Shown in pieces: positions 52,301 through 59,190 of a stretch of DNA of 64,000 nucleotides. The notes under the pieces are model-generated. The model saw nothing but the letters and a program-made list of their open reading frames with translations. It did not search any database and was not told where the DNA came from. How positions within the stretch are numbered: the first letter of the stretch is position 1; the number at the start of each line of letters is the position of its first letter. This DNA is from Promicromonospora sp. AC04 (GTDB lineage Bacteria > Actinomycetota > Actinomycetes > Actinomycetales > Cellulomonadaceae), in the NCBI RefSeq assembly GCF_003058225.1, contig NZ_QBUG01000013.1, positions 62,001 through 126,000 on the forward strand. The letters are read 5' to 3'. Position numbers and translations under genes: made by a program.

Positions 52301-52701
52301 GCATCTCCGTGGTGCGCTCCGGCGGGCACTTCTGGGGCGCCCAGGTGTTCCCGGCGGTGTGGCTGTTCTCGGCGTCGAAGACGTTCACCGCGATCCGGGT
52401 GAACGACCTCGACATCGTGGACCCGACGTACTCCGGGATCATGTTCCAGACCCAGTACATCGGCGGGCAGCCGGTCAACCCGATCCAGGACACGCTGTTC
52501 ACGAACACGTCGATCACCGGTGCCCAGCGCAGCGGTGACGCGTACGACGCCAAGTCCGGTTACGGCATCTGGGCCAACCCGCTGCCGGAGGCGGGTCAGG
52601 GCCCGGCCGTCGGATCGGCGACGTTCAACGGCCTGACGTTCGGCAACAACTACCGCGACATCGAGAACACGACGTCGACGTTCACGGTCAACCGCAACTG
52701 A
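49351..52701 (+). CDS. Secreted GH87 alpha-1,3-glucanase with discoidin, CARDB and CBM domains
   Basis: 1116 residues. Order: signal peptide (1-40, PVSASA), two F5/8-type discoidin domains (42-185 and 195-325), two CARDB-like beta-sandwiches (330-430, 435-560), a CBM6/35-like domain (567-715) and a right-handed beta-helix catalytic domain (720-1116). Candidate catalytic aspartates are Asp879 (FADALNMTNG) and Asp902-Asp903 (GTGDDSFALF). This spacing equals the D-D-D triad I recall for the Bacillus GH87 enzyme Agl-KA. It should hydrolyse alpha-1,3-glucan of fungal walls or dental mutan. ATG 49,351 begins a good signal peptide; GTG 49,312 would add 13 unlikely residues. Confidence 0.85.
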   Translation: MMFRSTTRHALRPGLAPGLMSVLTAAALTATVLVPVSASAAPVVLSAGAPAAASSSNAPYLAGNLTDGSPATYWESTNNSFPQWAQIDLGSGATVEEVVLKLPASWEARTQTLSVQAGADAASFTTLAASADRRFDPASGNTVTIDVPNTEARYVRVAVTANTGWPAGQLSELEVRGTRADPDPDEPVEGAELAAGRPIQASSTEWTYVAANANDGDTSTYWEGAGGQYPSTLAVTLESAAELSDVVVKLPPAAAWGPRTQTFEVQGRTGSGDAWATLAPSAARAFSPATGNTVTVPVTGTAREVRLRFTANTGAGNGQVAELQLFGVPAANPNLVVTGVTASPASPTESDDVTLSAVVKNIGTQASAATDVSFTVDGDEAATGQVGALAAGAQATVNANIGAQPAGSYEIGAVADPSGGVAEQSESDNGYTRPDPLVVTEIASSDLVPTVSWTPSTPAAGETVTFSATIANRGTLPASSGAHGLTLTVKNSAGSVVRTLTGSVSGAIAAGATSQSVNLGTWPAADGSYDVTVTAAPDPTEVAAKRANNEVTQSLFIGRGANMPFDTYEAEDGVAGGGADAIGPNRVVGDLAGEASGRKAVTLDQTGAFVEWTTRAPTNSLVVRFSMPDAAGGGGTSSTLAVYVDGQFLKNIDLTSRYAWLYGNEASPGNQPGQGAPRHIYDEANTLLDTTVQAGHTIRLQKTAGNTSTYTVDFVDLEQVTAQANPDPARYVVPTGFTHQDVQNALDRFRMDTTGNLAGVYLPAGDYQTSSKFQVYGKAVDIVGAGPWFTRFHAPASQENTDVGFRAEGTANGSTFRDFAYFGNYTSRIDGPGKVFDFANVSDMTIDNIWVEHMICMFWAANMDSSEIKDSRIRNTFADALNMTNGSANNHVHNNQARGTGDDSFALFAATDAGGSGQRGNVFENLTSTNTWRAAGLAVYGGQDNTFRNIYIADTLVYSGVTISSLDFGYPMEGFGPAPTVFEGISVVRSGGHFWGAQVFPAVWLFSASKTFTAIRVNDLDIVDPTYSGIMFQTQYIGGQPVNPIQDTLFTNTSITGAQRSGDAYDAKSGYGIWANPLPEAGQGPAVGSATFNGLTFGNNYRDIENTTSTFTVNRN

Positions 52702-52751
52702 TCCATCTGAGGTCGTCGAGGTAGCACTGCAGCGAGACGGACCAAGACAGG

Positions 52752-52800
52752 GACTCTGGCGAAGTAGCACCCCGGCGTGGGTTCTACTTCGCCAGAGTTC
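52752..52800 (+). terminator. Near-perfect 21-bp hairpin after the GH87 gene
   Basis: Arms 52,752-52,772 and 52,779-52,800 (core CTCTGGCGAAGTAG) pair with one mismatch and one bulge around CGGCGT. They lie about 50 bases past the stop. Confidence 0.75.
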
Positions 52801-52918
52801 TGCGAACGTGCCGAGCAGCCCGACAAAAGGCCCGGTCTGGCGCTCGGAGTGTTGGACGGCGCGCCCCGGCGTACGGTGGAAGACAAACGCCGATCAACGA
52901 CGATCGAGGAGGCTTCTC

Positions 52919-53284
52919 ATGGTTTCACTGGAATCGAAGGGGTTCGACGCGCCGGACGAAGTGCGACCGTTCGCGGACAAGGGCCAAGCCCAGGTTGTGA
53001 ACGTCGCCGGGAACTCGGTGATCAAGGGCCGGTTCGAACCGGGCTGGCGGTGGTCGGACCACGTGCGCCCCATCGCAGGCACGGACAGCTGCCAGTCACC
53101 CCACTTCCTCTACGTGCTCTCGGGGCGGATGCACCTGGTGATGAACGACGGCACCGAAGGCGAGGCCGGACCCAACCAGGTAGTTCACGTCGAGCCGGGC
53201 CACGACGCCTGGGTCGTCGGTGACGAGCCGTGCATCACTGTCGACTTCGGGGCGTCCCCCGCATACGCAACCAAGAGTTCTTGA
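52919..53284 (+). CDS. Cupin domain-containing protein
   Basis: 121 residues of a single small beta-barrel. The cupin pattern runs WSDHVRPIAGTDSCQSPHFLYVLSGRMHLVMNDG (first motif, His near 48 and 62) and GPNQVVHVEPGHDAWVVGDEPCITVDFG (second motif). No enzyme activity can be assigned; many such proteins bind a metal and a small ligand. A perfect GAGGAGG precedes ATG 52,919. The gene is followed 48 bp later by a broken DUF4242 gene with its own strong ribosome site, which suggests the two were an operon. Confidence 0.85.
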   Translation: MVSLESKGFDAPDEVRPFADKGQAQVVNVAGNSVIKGRFEPGWRWSDHVRPIAGTDSCQSPHFLYVLSGRMHLVMNDGTEGEAGPNQVVHVEPGHDAWVVGDEPCITVDFGASPAYATKSS

Positions 53285-53317
53285 TCGACAGCAGAGCCTG
53301 CGCCACGACGGTGATGA

Positions 53318-54256
53318 TCAGGAGGATTCGTCATGCCCAGGTTCATGGACGTTCACCACGGGATGCACGGCATCACCGACGAGGCCCTGAAGGCGATGGG
53401 CCGCCCTCAGCCAGGTGATCAGATCGGCAGCAGTGCCGGGGACGGGTAGCGGTGCGGTGAGCGCGGGGCCGTCCGGCGACCCCAGGACGGCGCGCAGCAG
53501 CGCCGCCCCCTCGAGAACCCGCCCGAGCAGCTCGATCTCGCGCTCATTCACCCCGACCGGCGTCGGACCGTTGCCCATGTCCGTCCCGTAGGCGAGCGTG
53601 CCGCCCGCTGCGACGAACCGTCGGGCGTTGTCGAGCACCCGCTCCAGCGCGACCGGCCGGCCCAGCCCGTCGTGGATGGCGAACGTGGAGATCCAGGTCA
53701 TGTGCGTCGCCCGCGCGATCACGGCGTCGGACAGCGCGTTGGTCCACGGCACGTGCACCAGCGTGTCCGCGCCGGCGTCGATAGCGCGCTCGGCCTGACC
53801 CGCGCCCTCGGCGTGCACGAGCACCGGCAGCCCCGCCGAGTGCGCCTCCGCGACCAGGGCGCGCAGGACGTCGTCGTGCAGAAGGGGCATACCCGCGTGC
53901 AGGGCGACCTTGACCGCGAAGCCGCCCACGGCGGCGACGTCGGCCACCGCCTTAGCGGCGGCACGCGGCGAGGCGAGGTGCCGCACCGCGGCGGCCGGCG
54001 CCCAGGAGCGCCCCGTCGGGTACCCGCCGGGCGCGGTGTGGAACGGTCCGGCGTACCGCACCCGGACGCCCGACGGCGGGGCGGCCGCCCAGGCGGTCGA
54101 CTCGCGCGGGTCCCAGCCCAGGTCGTGCACCTCGGTGACCGGACCGTCGGCGAGGAGCGCCCGGTCCACCAGACCCAGGTGCACGTGGTGGTCGACGACA
54201 CCCGGCAGGATCGTCTCGGACACGCTGTCGGATGCCGCGCGGCCGCCGTCAGGCAC
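53318..54256 (-). CDS. Amidohydrolase family protein, 3' end fused into DUF4242 remnant
   Basis: 312 residues of a metal-dependent amidohydrolase barrel. The HxH motif [11 protein letters not shown] is near residues 20-30, a Lys strand [11 protein letters not shown] near 113, a metal His in LPVLVHAEG near 145 and the final Asp in [10 protein letters not shown] near 225. GTG 54,256 overlaps the tryptophan dioxygenase stop by 8 bases, so the two are coupled. A role on N-formylkynurenine is possible by context but not shown. The last ~28 residues (after DLITWLR) are antisense to the DUF4242 remnant, so the native C-terminus and stop were replaced by a rearrangement. Confidence 0.8.
   Translation of the reverse strand: MPDGGRAASDSVSETILPGVVDHHVHLGLVDRALLADGPVTEVHDLGWDPRESTAWAAAPPSGVRVRYAGPFHTAPGGYPTGRSWAPAAAVRHLASPRAAAKAVADVAAVGGFAVKVALHAGMPLLHDDVLRALVAEAHSAGLPVLVHAEGAGQAERAIDAGADTLVHVPWTNALSDAVIARATHMTWISTFAIHDGLGRPVALERVLDNARRFVAAGGTLAYGTDMGNGPTPVGVNEREIELLGRVLEGAALLRAVLGSPDGPALTAPLPVPGTAADLITWLRAAHRLQGLVGDAVHPVVNVHEPGHDESS
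53333..53449 (+). pseudogene. Truncated DUF4242 (SCO4226-type) gene remnant
   Basis: A perfect AGGAGG precedes ATG 53,333, and the first 22-24 codons read [20 protein letters not shown], the conserved opening of DUF4242 nickel-binding-type proteins (about 75-90 residues when complete). After about 53,404 similarity stops and a 14-residue Gly/Ser/Gln tail leads to TAG. From there the DNA is the 3' end of the convergent amidohydrolase. The rest of the DUF4242 domain, including its C-terminal half, has been lost. A 38-residue peptide might still be made. Confidence 0.75.
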
Positions 54257-55109
54257 CGAGCGGGCCGTCGATCTCGGTGCGCACCGAGATGAGCTCGGGG
54301 AAGAACGTCAGGTCCAGGGCGCGCTTCAGGAAGCCGACGCCGCTGGAGCCGCCCGTGCCGGTCTTGAAGCCGATGGTGCGCTGCACCGTGCGCAGGTGAC
54401 GGAACCGCCAGAGCTGGAACGCGTCCTCGATGTCGACCAGGTCCTCGCAGGCCTCGTACAGCGCCCAGTGGGCGTGCGGGTCCTCGTAGATCGTCTTGAA
54501 GACGGCGGTCAGCTCCGGGTGCTCGGTCCAGGCCAGCGTGACGTCGCGGTCCAGGATCTCCGCCGGGACGGGGTGCCCGCGCCGCGCCAGCAGGCGCAGG
54601 AACGCGTCGTACACGGTGGGCTCCCCGAGCAGCCGCGCGAGCAGGGCGTGCGCCTCGGGCTTGTCCCGGAAGACCTGCAGCATCCCGGCGTTCTTGTTGC
54701 CGAGCAGGAACTCCACGGCGCGGTACTGGTGCGACTGGAAGCCCGAGGACTGCCCCAGCGCGCCCCGGAACTCCGCGTACTCGCTGGGCGTGAGGGTCGC
54801 CAGGACCGACCACTGCTCGGTGATGGTGCGCTGGATGTGCTTCACGCGGGCCAGGCCCTTGAGGGCACGCGACAGGTCGTCGGCGTCGAGGAACCGCCGC
54901 ACGGCGCTCAGCTCGTGCACCACCAGCTTGAGCCACAGCTCGGTGGTCTGGTGCTGGATGATGAACAGGAGCTCGTCGTGGTGCGGCGGGTCGCTCATCG
55001 GGTGCTGCGCCGACAGGAGCGCGTCCAGGCCCAGGTAGGAGCCGTAGTCCATCTCGTCGCGGAAGTCCGTGCGGATGGAGGCCTCGATGGGCCGGGTGTT
55101 GCTGGTCAC
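54249..55109 (-). CDS. kynA: Tryptophan 2,3-dioxygenase
   Basis: 286 residues, full length. A haem enzyme opening the indole ring to N-formylkynurenine. Family blocks are [43 protein letters not shown] (substrate-pocket His), [19 protein letters not shown] and [32 protein letters not shown] (proximal haem-ligand His near 240). The C-terminus [12 protein letters not shown] is standard. It starts at GTG 55,109. It is first in a minus-strand series with the amidohydrolase and, 5 kb on, kynureninase. Confidence 0.96.
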   Translation of the reverse strand: MTSNTRPIEASIRTDFRDEMDYGSYLGLDALLSAQHPMSDPPHHDELLFIIQHQTTELWLKLVVHELSAVRRFLDADDLSRALKGLARVKHIQRTITEQWSVLATLTPSEYAEFRGALGQSSGFQSHQYRAVEFLLGNKNAGMLQVFRDKPEAHALLARLLGEPTVYDAFLRLLARRGHPVPAEILDRDVTLAWTEHPELTAVFKTIYEDPHAHWALYEACEDLVDIEDAFQLWRFRHLRTVQRTIGFKTGTGGSSGVGFLKRALDLTFFPELISVRTEIDGPLGA

Positions 55110-55155
55110 CCGTCGAGCGTAACCCCGCGGTGTTTCGGGGCGGTCCGCCCGCCGG

Positions 55156-56409
55156 TCAGGCCGCCTGGGCCTCGGTCCGGTTGGGGTTCTCGAACGCCTC
55201 CGCCATCAGTGCTATCTCCTCGGGCGGGAGCGACATGTCCCGCGCGATGCGCGTCCAGCCCGACGTCGCCGCGGCCACCTCGGCGAGCACGCGCCGGGCG
55301 TCGTCGTGCCGCAGGCCGTAGGAGTCCGCGGTGGCCAGCAGCGCCCGTACGTCCCGGTCGATGCGGCTACCGCCTGGGCGTAGCGGCGTCGACTCCACGA
55401 CGGCGAACGGGTTGGGGTTCACGTCGAACAGCGGGGACAGCGACCAGCCGTCCGCGCGGCGCAGGAAACCGTGGTTCTTCATGTGGTCGTCCACGTTGCG
55501 CACGAGCAGCGTGAAGGCGACGCGGCGGAACAGGTCGTGCCCGTCCGTGGCGGGCCGCCCCGAGTGGTCCGCGAGCGTCTCCGCGAGCGTCCGGTAGTCG
55601 ATGACCTCGAAGAACGCCTTCTGCGTGAGGCTGTCGGCGGACAGGAAGCCGATCCGGCCGCCGTCCGGGTGCCGGTCGAAGCGGCGTGTCAGCAGGATGG
55701 ACCGGGCCGGGCCGATGCGGTGCAGCCGCGCCACCGGCACCTCGATGCCCGCGTCCGACGCCAGCCGCAGCGTCAGGTACTCCCACGCCTGCACGTCCCA
55801 CCGGTCGCTGCTCTCGGGCAGCTTGGCCATCCACAGGTCGCCCTCGCTGTCCTTCACGGTCACCTTGGGCCGGGCGCCGCCCATCGAGGTGCCGGCCGCG
55901 ACCAGGAGGCTCACGTCGTGGTCGGTCTCCCGGTGCTGCGCGACGGCGTCCGCGGCGTCGGTCAGCGATGGCAGGTCCACCAGGTCGGGGACCTCGGCGC
56001 GCGGCGGCCCCATGAATGTCTTGCCGTCGTCGAGCGAGAAGCGCAGCGCGCCCAGGCGGGTCTCGTCCTGCACGCCGAGCAGGAAGTCCACCTCGGTGAG
56101 GGTCATGAAGCCGCGGCCCTCCGCGCGCGCCGCGCGCCGCTCCGCGTTGAAGAGCAGGGTGCGGCCCCACTGGTCCGGCTGGCAGTCCGCGAGGACGCCG
56201 AACAGCGGCCGGTCGCTGCCCGAGGGAATGTTCCCCGGCGTCAGCGGCAGCTCGGGACACAGTGCGTACGCGCGCGGATCGCGCAGGTACTCGGCGGCAT
56301 AGCGGAACGTGCACCCCACCAGGGCTCCGCCCCGGTTGAGGTGCATGTCGAGGTCACCGGCGCGGGCCTGTCCCCCGCCGGGCAGCTCGACCTCGACACG
56401 TATCGACAA
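55156..56409 (-). CDS. hipA: HipA family Ser/Thr kinase toxin
   Basis: 417 residues. The N-terminal HipA_N domain (1-110; [17 protein letters not shown]) precedes the kinase domain (about 160-370). Visible are [13 protein letters not shown] (P-loop/phospho region), WMAKLPE (ATP-binding Lys), the catalytic loop [13 protein letters not shown] and DVNPNP (metal-binding Asp). HipA phosphorylates glutamyl-tRNA synthetase in E. coli; the target here is unknown. It starts at TTG 56,409, with GAGGAG upstream, 13 bases after hipB. The length matches the family. Confidence 0.9.
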   Translation of the reverse strand: MSIRVEVELPGGGQARAGDLDMHLNRGGALVGCTFRYAAEYLRDPRAYALCPELPLTPGNIPSGSDRPLFGVLADCQPDQWGRTLLFNAERRAARAEGRGFMTLTEVDFLLGVQDETRLGALRFSLDDGKTFMGPPRAEVPDLVDLPSLTDAADAVAQHRETDHDVSLLVAAGTSMGGARPKVTVKDSEGDLWMAKLPESSDRWDVQAWEYLTLRLASDAGIEVPVARLHRIGPARSILLTRRFDRHPDGGRIGFLSADSLTQKAFFEVIDYRTLAETLADHSGRPATDGHDLFRRVAFTLLVRNVDDHMKNHGFLRRADGWSLSPLFDVNPNPFAVVESTPLRPGGSRIDRDVRALLATADSYGLRHDDARRVLAEVAAATSGWTRIARDMSLPPEEIALMAEAFENPNRTEAQAA

Positions 56410-56422
56410 CGGCGCTCACTCC

Positions 56423-56725
56423 TCAGTTAGGAACTCTTACTCGCTGCGGCAGGGCGCGTTCCGCGTGGAACCTGCCCATCTCGGTGGTGAGCGGGTCGCT
56501 CGCGCCGACGACGGCGTCGGCCATGCCGAGCACCCGCAGCACCGCGAACGTGTTCTCGAGGCTGACGGTCCCGGTGCCGTTCTCGAGGGCCCGCAGCGTG
56601 GTGCGCGTGATGCCCGCGCGGTCGGCGACGAGCTGGGCCGTGAGGCCGTGGATCTTGCGCCAGGCGCGCACGTGGTCGCCTAGCGAGGCGAGATCGCGCC
56701 GGGTACGAAGGGATGTTCTGGCCAT
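56423..56725 (-). CDS. hipB: HipB-like XRE family antitoxin
   Basis: 100 residues. A helix-turn-helix (about 12-66; LGDHVRAWRKIHGLTAQLVADRAGITRTTLRALENGTGTVSLENTFAVLRVLG) precedes a short C-terminal tail. It lies directly upstream of hipA on the same strand, the antitoxin-first order of type II systems. It probably binds its own promoter and HipA. A palindromic operator was not located with confidence in the 115 bp upstream. Confidence 0.88.
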   Translation of the reverse strand: MARTSLRTRRDLASLGDHVRAWRKIHGLTAQLVADRAGITRTTLRALENGTGTVSLENTFAVLRVLGMADAVVGASDPLTTEMGRFHAERALPQRVRVPN

Positions 56726-56840
56726 GACTGCTCCTTTCGGTTACCAGGCTAACCGACGCGCCACGTAACGGTCACTAGACTGACCGCTATTCCTTCGCGA
56801 AACTTCGCGCGGGCCTCACGGCAGGAGTCACGACCAAAGC

Positions 56841-56876
56841 AGAACGGGCCGCCCCAGGTGTGGGGCGGCCCGTTCT
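56841..56876 (-). terminator. Perfect 16-bp hairpin
   Basis: Arms AGAACGGGCCGCCCCA (56,841-56,856) and its complement (56,861-56,876) with a GGTG loop. It lies 20 bp beyond the stop of the binding lipoprotein gene on the minus strand and upstream of the hipB promoter, so it insulates the two units. Confidence 0.85.
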
Positions 56877-56896
56877 ACGTGGCGTTCGACGGCGCC

Positions 56897-57811
56897 CTAC
56901 TGCTCCTGGTTGTTGACCGTGGCCTTCGTCAGGGCGCCCTCGGAAAGATCGTGCTTCTTGAGAATCTCGCCGTAGGTTCCGTCGTCGATCAGGCTCTGCA
57001 GCGCGGCCTGATAGGCACGTACGAGCTCGACGTCGCCCTTGAGGAACCGGAAGCCGAGCGGCGTCGGGTTGATGATCTCGGTGTTCGCCACCTCAAAAAC
57101 ATCCCCCGAACCGACCTGCTTCGCGTTGTAGGTGCCGGTCGACCATTGGGTGAGCTCCGCGTCCGCCTTGCCGGCTTGGACCTGCGCGAGCGCGTCGGCG
57201 TCAGTCTCGAACGTGACCACGTTTACTGGCTGGGTCTGGCACTGGGCAACGTTCAGCGCGGTGAGCGCGGCGGCCTGCGTAGTCTCGACCAGGACCGCGA
57301 CCGTACGACCGCAGAGGTCCTTGAGGGTCTTGATGCCTTCGGGGTTGCCAGCCGGGACCATGATCGCGTCACTGTCGTTGTAGTAGTCGACGAAGTCGGA
57401 GTCAGCCTGACGTTCGGCGGTGTCCGACATGGCCGCAGCGACAGCATCGACATTACTCGCATAGAGCTCGTCAACCAACGAGTCCCAGGGCATGTCCTGG
57501 AAGTTGTACTTCAGGCCCAGCCGGTCCGAAGCGGCGTCGAACAGGTCGATCTCGAACCCGACGATGCGGCCGGCCTGGTTCGTGTACTCGAAGGGCGGGT
57601 AGCCCGACTCCGTACCGACCGTAATGCGCGTGGACTCCGCCCGCAGCTCGCCGGGGAGCATGGCGCGCAGCTCCTCGTGCACCTCCACCTGCTCGGCAGC
57701 TTCGGTCGGCTCGTCGGGAGCATAGATCGAGCAGCCGGTCAGCAGCCCACCGAGCACGGCTGTCGCCGCGACCGAGCTGATGACCGCACGCACGCGGTAT
57801 CCGAGTGCCAT
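56897..57811 (-). CDS. Amino-acid ABC transporter substrate-binding lipoprotein (SBP_bac_3)
   Basis: 304 residues. Lipobox VLGGLLTGC with the lipidated Cys at about residue 27. The SBP type 3 fold follows: RITVGTESGYPPFEYTNQAGRIVGFEIDLFDA, NFQDMPWDSLVDELYASNVDAVAAAMSDTAERQ and the second lobe with GRTVAVLVETTQAAAL. It binds a polar amino acid or similar small molecule. No permease or ATPase gene lies beside it, so it is an orphan in this window. GGAGG precedes ATG 57,811. The gene is somewhat lower in GC than its left-hand neighbours. Confidence 0.92.
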   Translation of the reverse strand: MALGYRVRAVISSVAATAVLGGLLTGCSIYAPDEPTEAAEQVEVHEELRAMLPGELRAESTRITVGTESGYPPFEYTNQAGRIVGFEIDLFDAASDRLGLKYNFQDMPWDSLVDELYASNVDAVAAAMSDTAERQADSDFVDYYNDSDAIMVPAGNPEGIKTLKDLCGRTVAVLVETTQAAALTALNVAQCQTQPVNVVTFETDADALAQVQAGKADAELTQWSTGTYNAKQVGSGDVFEVANTEIINPTPLGFRFLKGDVELVRAYQAALQSLIDDGTYGEILKKHDLSEGALTKATVNNQEQ

Positions 57812-57938
57812 GCGGTTTCCTCCACAAAACAGGATGAGCGGGTTACGCGGGTGGAGCCTATACGGTCCGGCTCGGTTGCCGTGAATCCGAGTTTCACGAA
57901 CGTCCACGAGCCCCGCGCCCGAGGCCAGGCGCCAGCAC

Positions 57939-58011
57939 CGACCTTAACGGCAGCCTTACGTCGGCCAGAATCACGGCGTCGATGAGGCCACGGCCCACTC
58001 CGGCAACTCCT
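57939..58011 (-). pseudogene. Second, degraded copy of the mfd 3' end
   Basis: TCGGCCAGAATCAC followed by GCGTCGATGAGGCC (57,961-57,988) matches 59,231-59,258 at the real mfd 3' end with only two differences, and likeness continues more weakly on both sides. Read on the minus strand it encodes RGLIDAVILADV, exactly as in Mfd. Both copies have the same orientation and enclose about 1.2 kb with the peptidoglycan-binding gene. Confidence 0.8.
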
Positions 58012-58411
58012 GACCCGCGCACGATCGCTACGATTTTCGTAGTGCTGGCGTCGTATATGTATAGAGCATGCCGTGAGAATCTCAACCCCGGCCGCTCGCC
58101 CTCTGCATCCGAGCAGGCACTCCGATGACACGTCGCGGCCAGCGCGTCGGCCCGCCCTCGATAGGTGTGATCTGGTCAACGCGGAGACCCGTCAACCTCG
58201 TGACCAGCCCGACCTTCAGAGGAGTAAAAGGTCGAGCGCATCCAACCCGCCATTCACCCGCCCAGTCGCCGATCGGCTGCCCGCTCTACAACTGAGCACA
58301 CACAGCATCCTGGGCGGCGGATGCCGTTGCGGCGAACGGCGTGGAAGCCTTGCCCCTGTAATAGGTCGGCGACTAAGAAAGGCTTCGCCGATCCAGCGCC
58401 TCTATCGACCG

Positions 58412-58450
58412 CGACGGCGTCGAGACCTGAACCGGGGCTCGACGCCGTCG
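58412..58450 (-). terminator. Perfect 13-bp hairpin after the peptidoglycan-binding gene
   Basis: CGACGGCGTCGAG (58,412-58,424) and its complement (58,438-58,450) with a 13-nt loop, 18 bases beyond the stop of the minus-strand gene. Confidence 0.75.
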
Positions 58451-58468
58451 TAATGATGGCGGGGAGAA

Positions 58469-58969
58469 CTAGAAGGTGTGTGTGTTACTGCAGCCAGTGC
58501 GACCGCCGTTGCTGGGGTTTTGGCTCCACCTCAGGAACATCGCGTCGCGAGTAGCCGGGCCGTATTCACCGTCGGCGCCGACGCCGTGATAGTTCTGGAC
58601 CCTCTTGAGAGCGGTCAACGTGTCGTCGCCAAAGTAACCATCCAAGGCGAATCCACCGCTCCATGAAATCCGGCCCGTGTCGATGTAGCAGATCTTGATG
58701 TGGCCCTGCAGTGATGTAACGGCCGGATTTGAAGAACTCCGGTCGTAGGCCAGCCAGCAGGTGATATCCGACCCGTTGGCGGGTATCCGGTAGTATCCCG
58801 GGTTGCTGTAGACTTCGCGCGTAGTGTTGCACTTCTCGTACGCGGTCGGTGCGGCCGCTGCAGATGCACTGGGCACCGCTACTGCCACCATTCCGAACGC
58901 CATGGCGACAGCAAAAAGCCACGCCACGAGCAGTTTCTTCGTCGGACGGTTTTCCACTACAGACCTCAT
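58469..58969 (-). CDS. Secreted peptidoglycan-binding domain protein
   Basis: 166 residues. The signal peptide (1-38; KKLLVAWLFAVAMAFGMVAVAVPSASA) precedes a Cys-containing region (48-100, three Cys) and a peptidoglycan-binding-1-like helical domain (about 105-155; LDGYFGDDTLTALKRVQNYHGVGADGEYGPATRDAMFLRW). It probably binds cell-wall glycan or peptide; no catalytic domain is present. AAGGGG precedes ATG 58,969. Base composition and codon use (AGA, GTA, TCA, many A/T-ending codons) differ from neighbours, indicating transfer. Confidence 0.82.
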   Translation of the reverse strand: MRSVVENRPTKKLLVAWLFAVAMAFGMVAVAVPSASAAAAPTAYEKCNTTREVYSNPGYYRIPANGSDITCWLAYDRSSSNPAVTSLQGHIKICYIDTGRISWSGGFALDGYFGDDTLTALKRVQNYHGVGADGEYGPATRDAMFLRWSQNPSNGGRTGCSNTHTF

Positions 58970-59190
58970 TGACACACCCCTTGATATCAACACCGACATT
59001 TTGTCGATCCAGCACCTAAACTTAACCGTCCACAGCGCACGCGCGTCAACGCCAATGGCGGCGGAATTATGACGTCTGAGGCCGTGACACGTTTGCGGCA
59101 GGGTGATTTCCAGCGCCAGGCATTGACTCAGCCCGGCGCAGCCGATATCAATCCATCACAGTGCGACCGTGTCGGTCTCTCGGCGAGTGC

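Larger units (their letters stand above)
57812..58468. other. Gene-poor region with mfd remnant and terminator
   Basis: 657 bp without a supported gene. It holds the lipoprotein promoter area (57,812-57,930), a degraded copy of the mfd 3' end (57,939-58,011), and a terminator stem (58,412-58,450). The DNA is visibly AT-richer than the rest of the window (for example TACGATTTTCGTAG at 58,030-58,043). Short open frames here have no ribosome site or family likeness. Confidence 0.6.

Noticed and set aside
53719-54936. Long minus-strand frame overlapping dioxygenase and amidohydrolase
   Set aside because: It is a shifted-frame shadow spanning two well-supported genes, and its product is Arg/Pro/Ala-rich with no domains.
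58262-58310. tRNA-like D-arm on the minus strand (GCTCAGTTGTAGAGC)
   Set aside because: No matching acceptor, anticodon or T stem could be folded around it. At most a relic or chance likeness.
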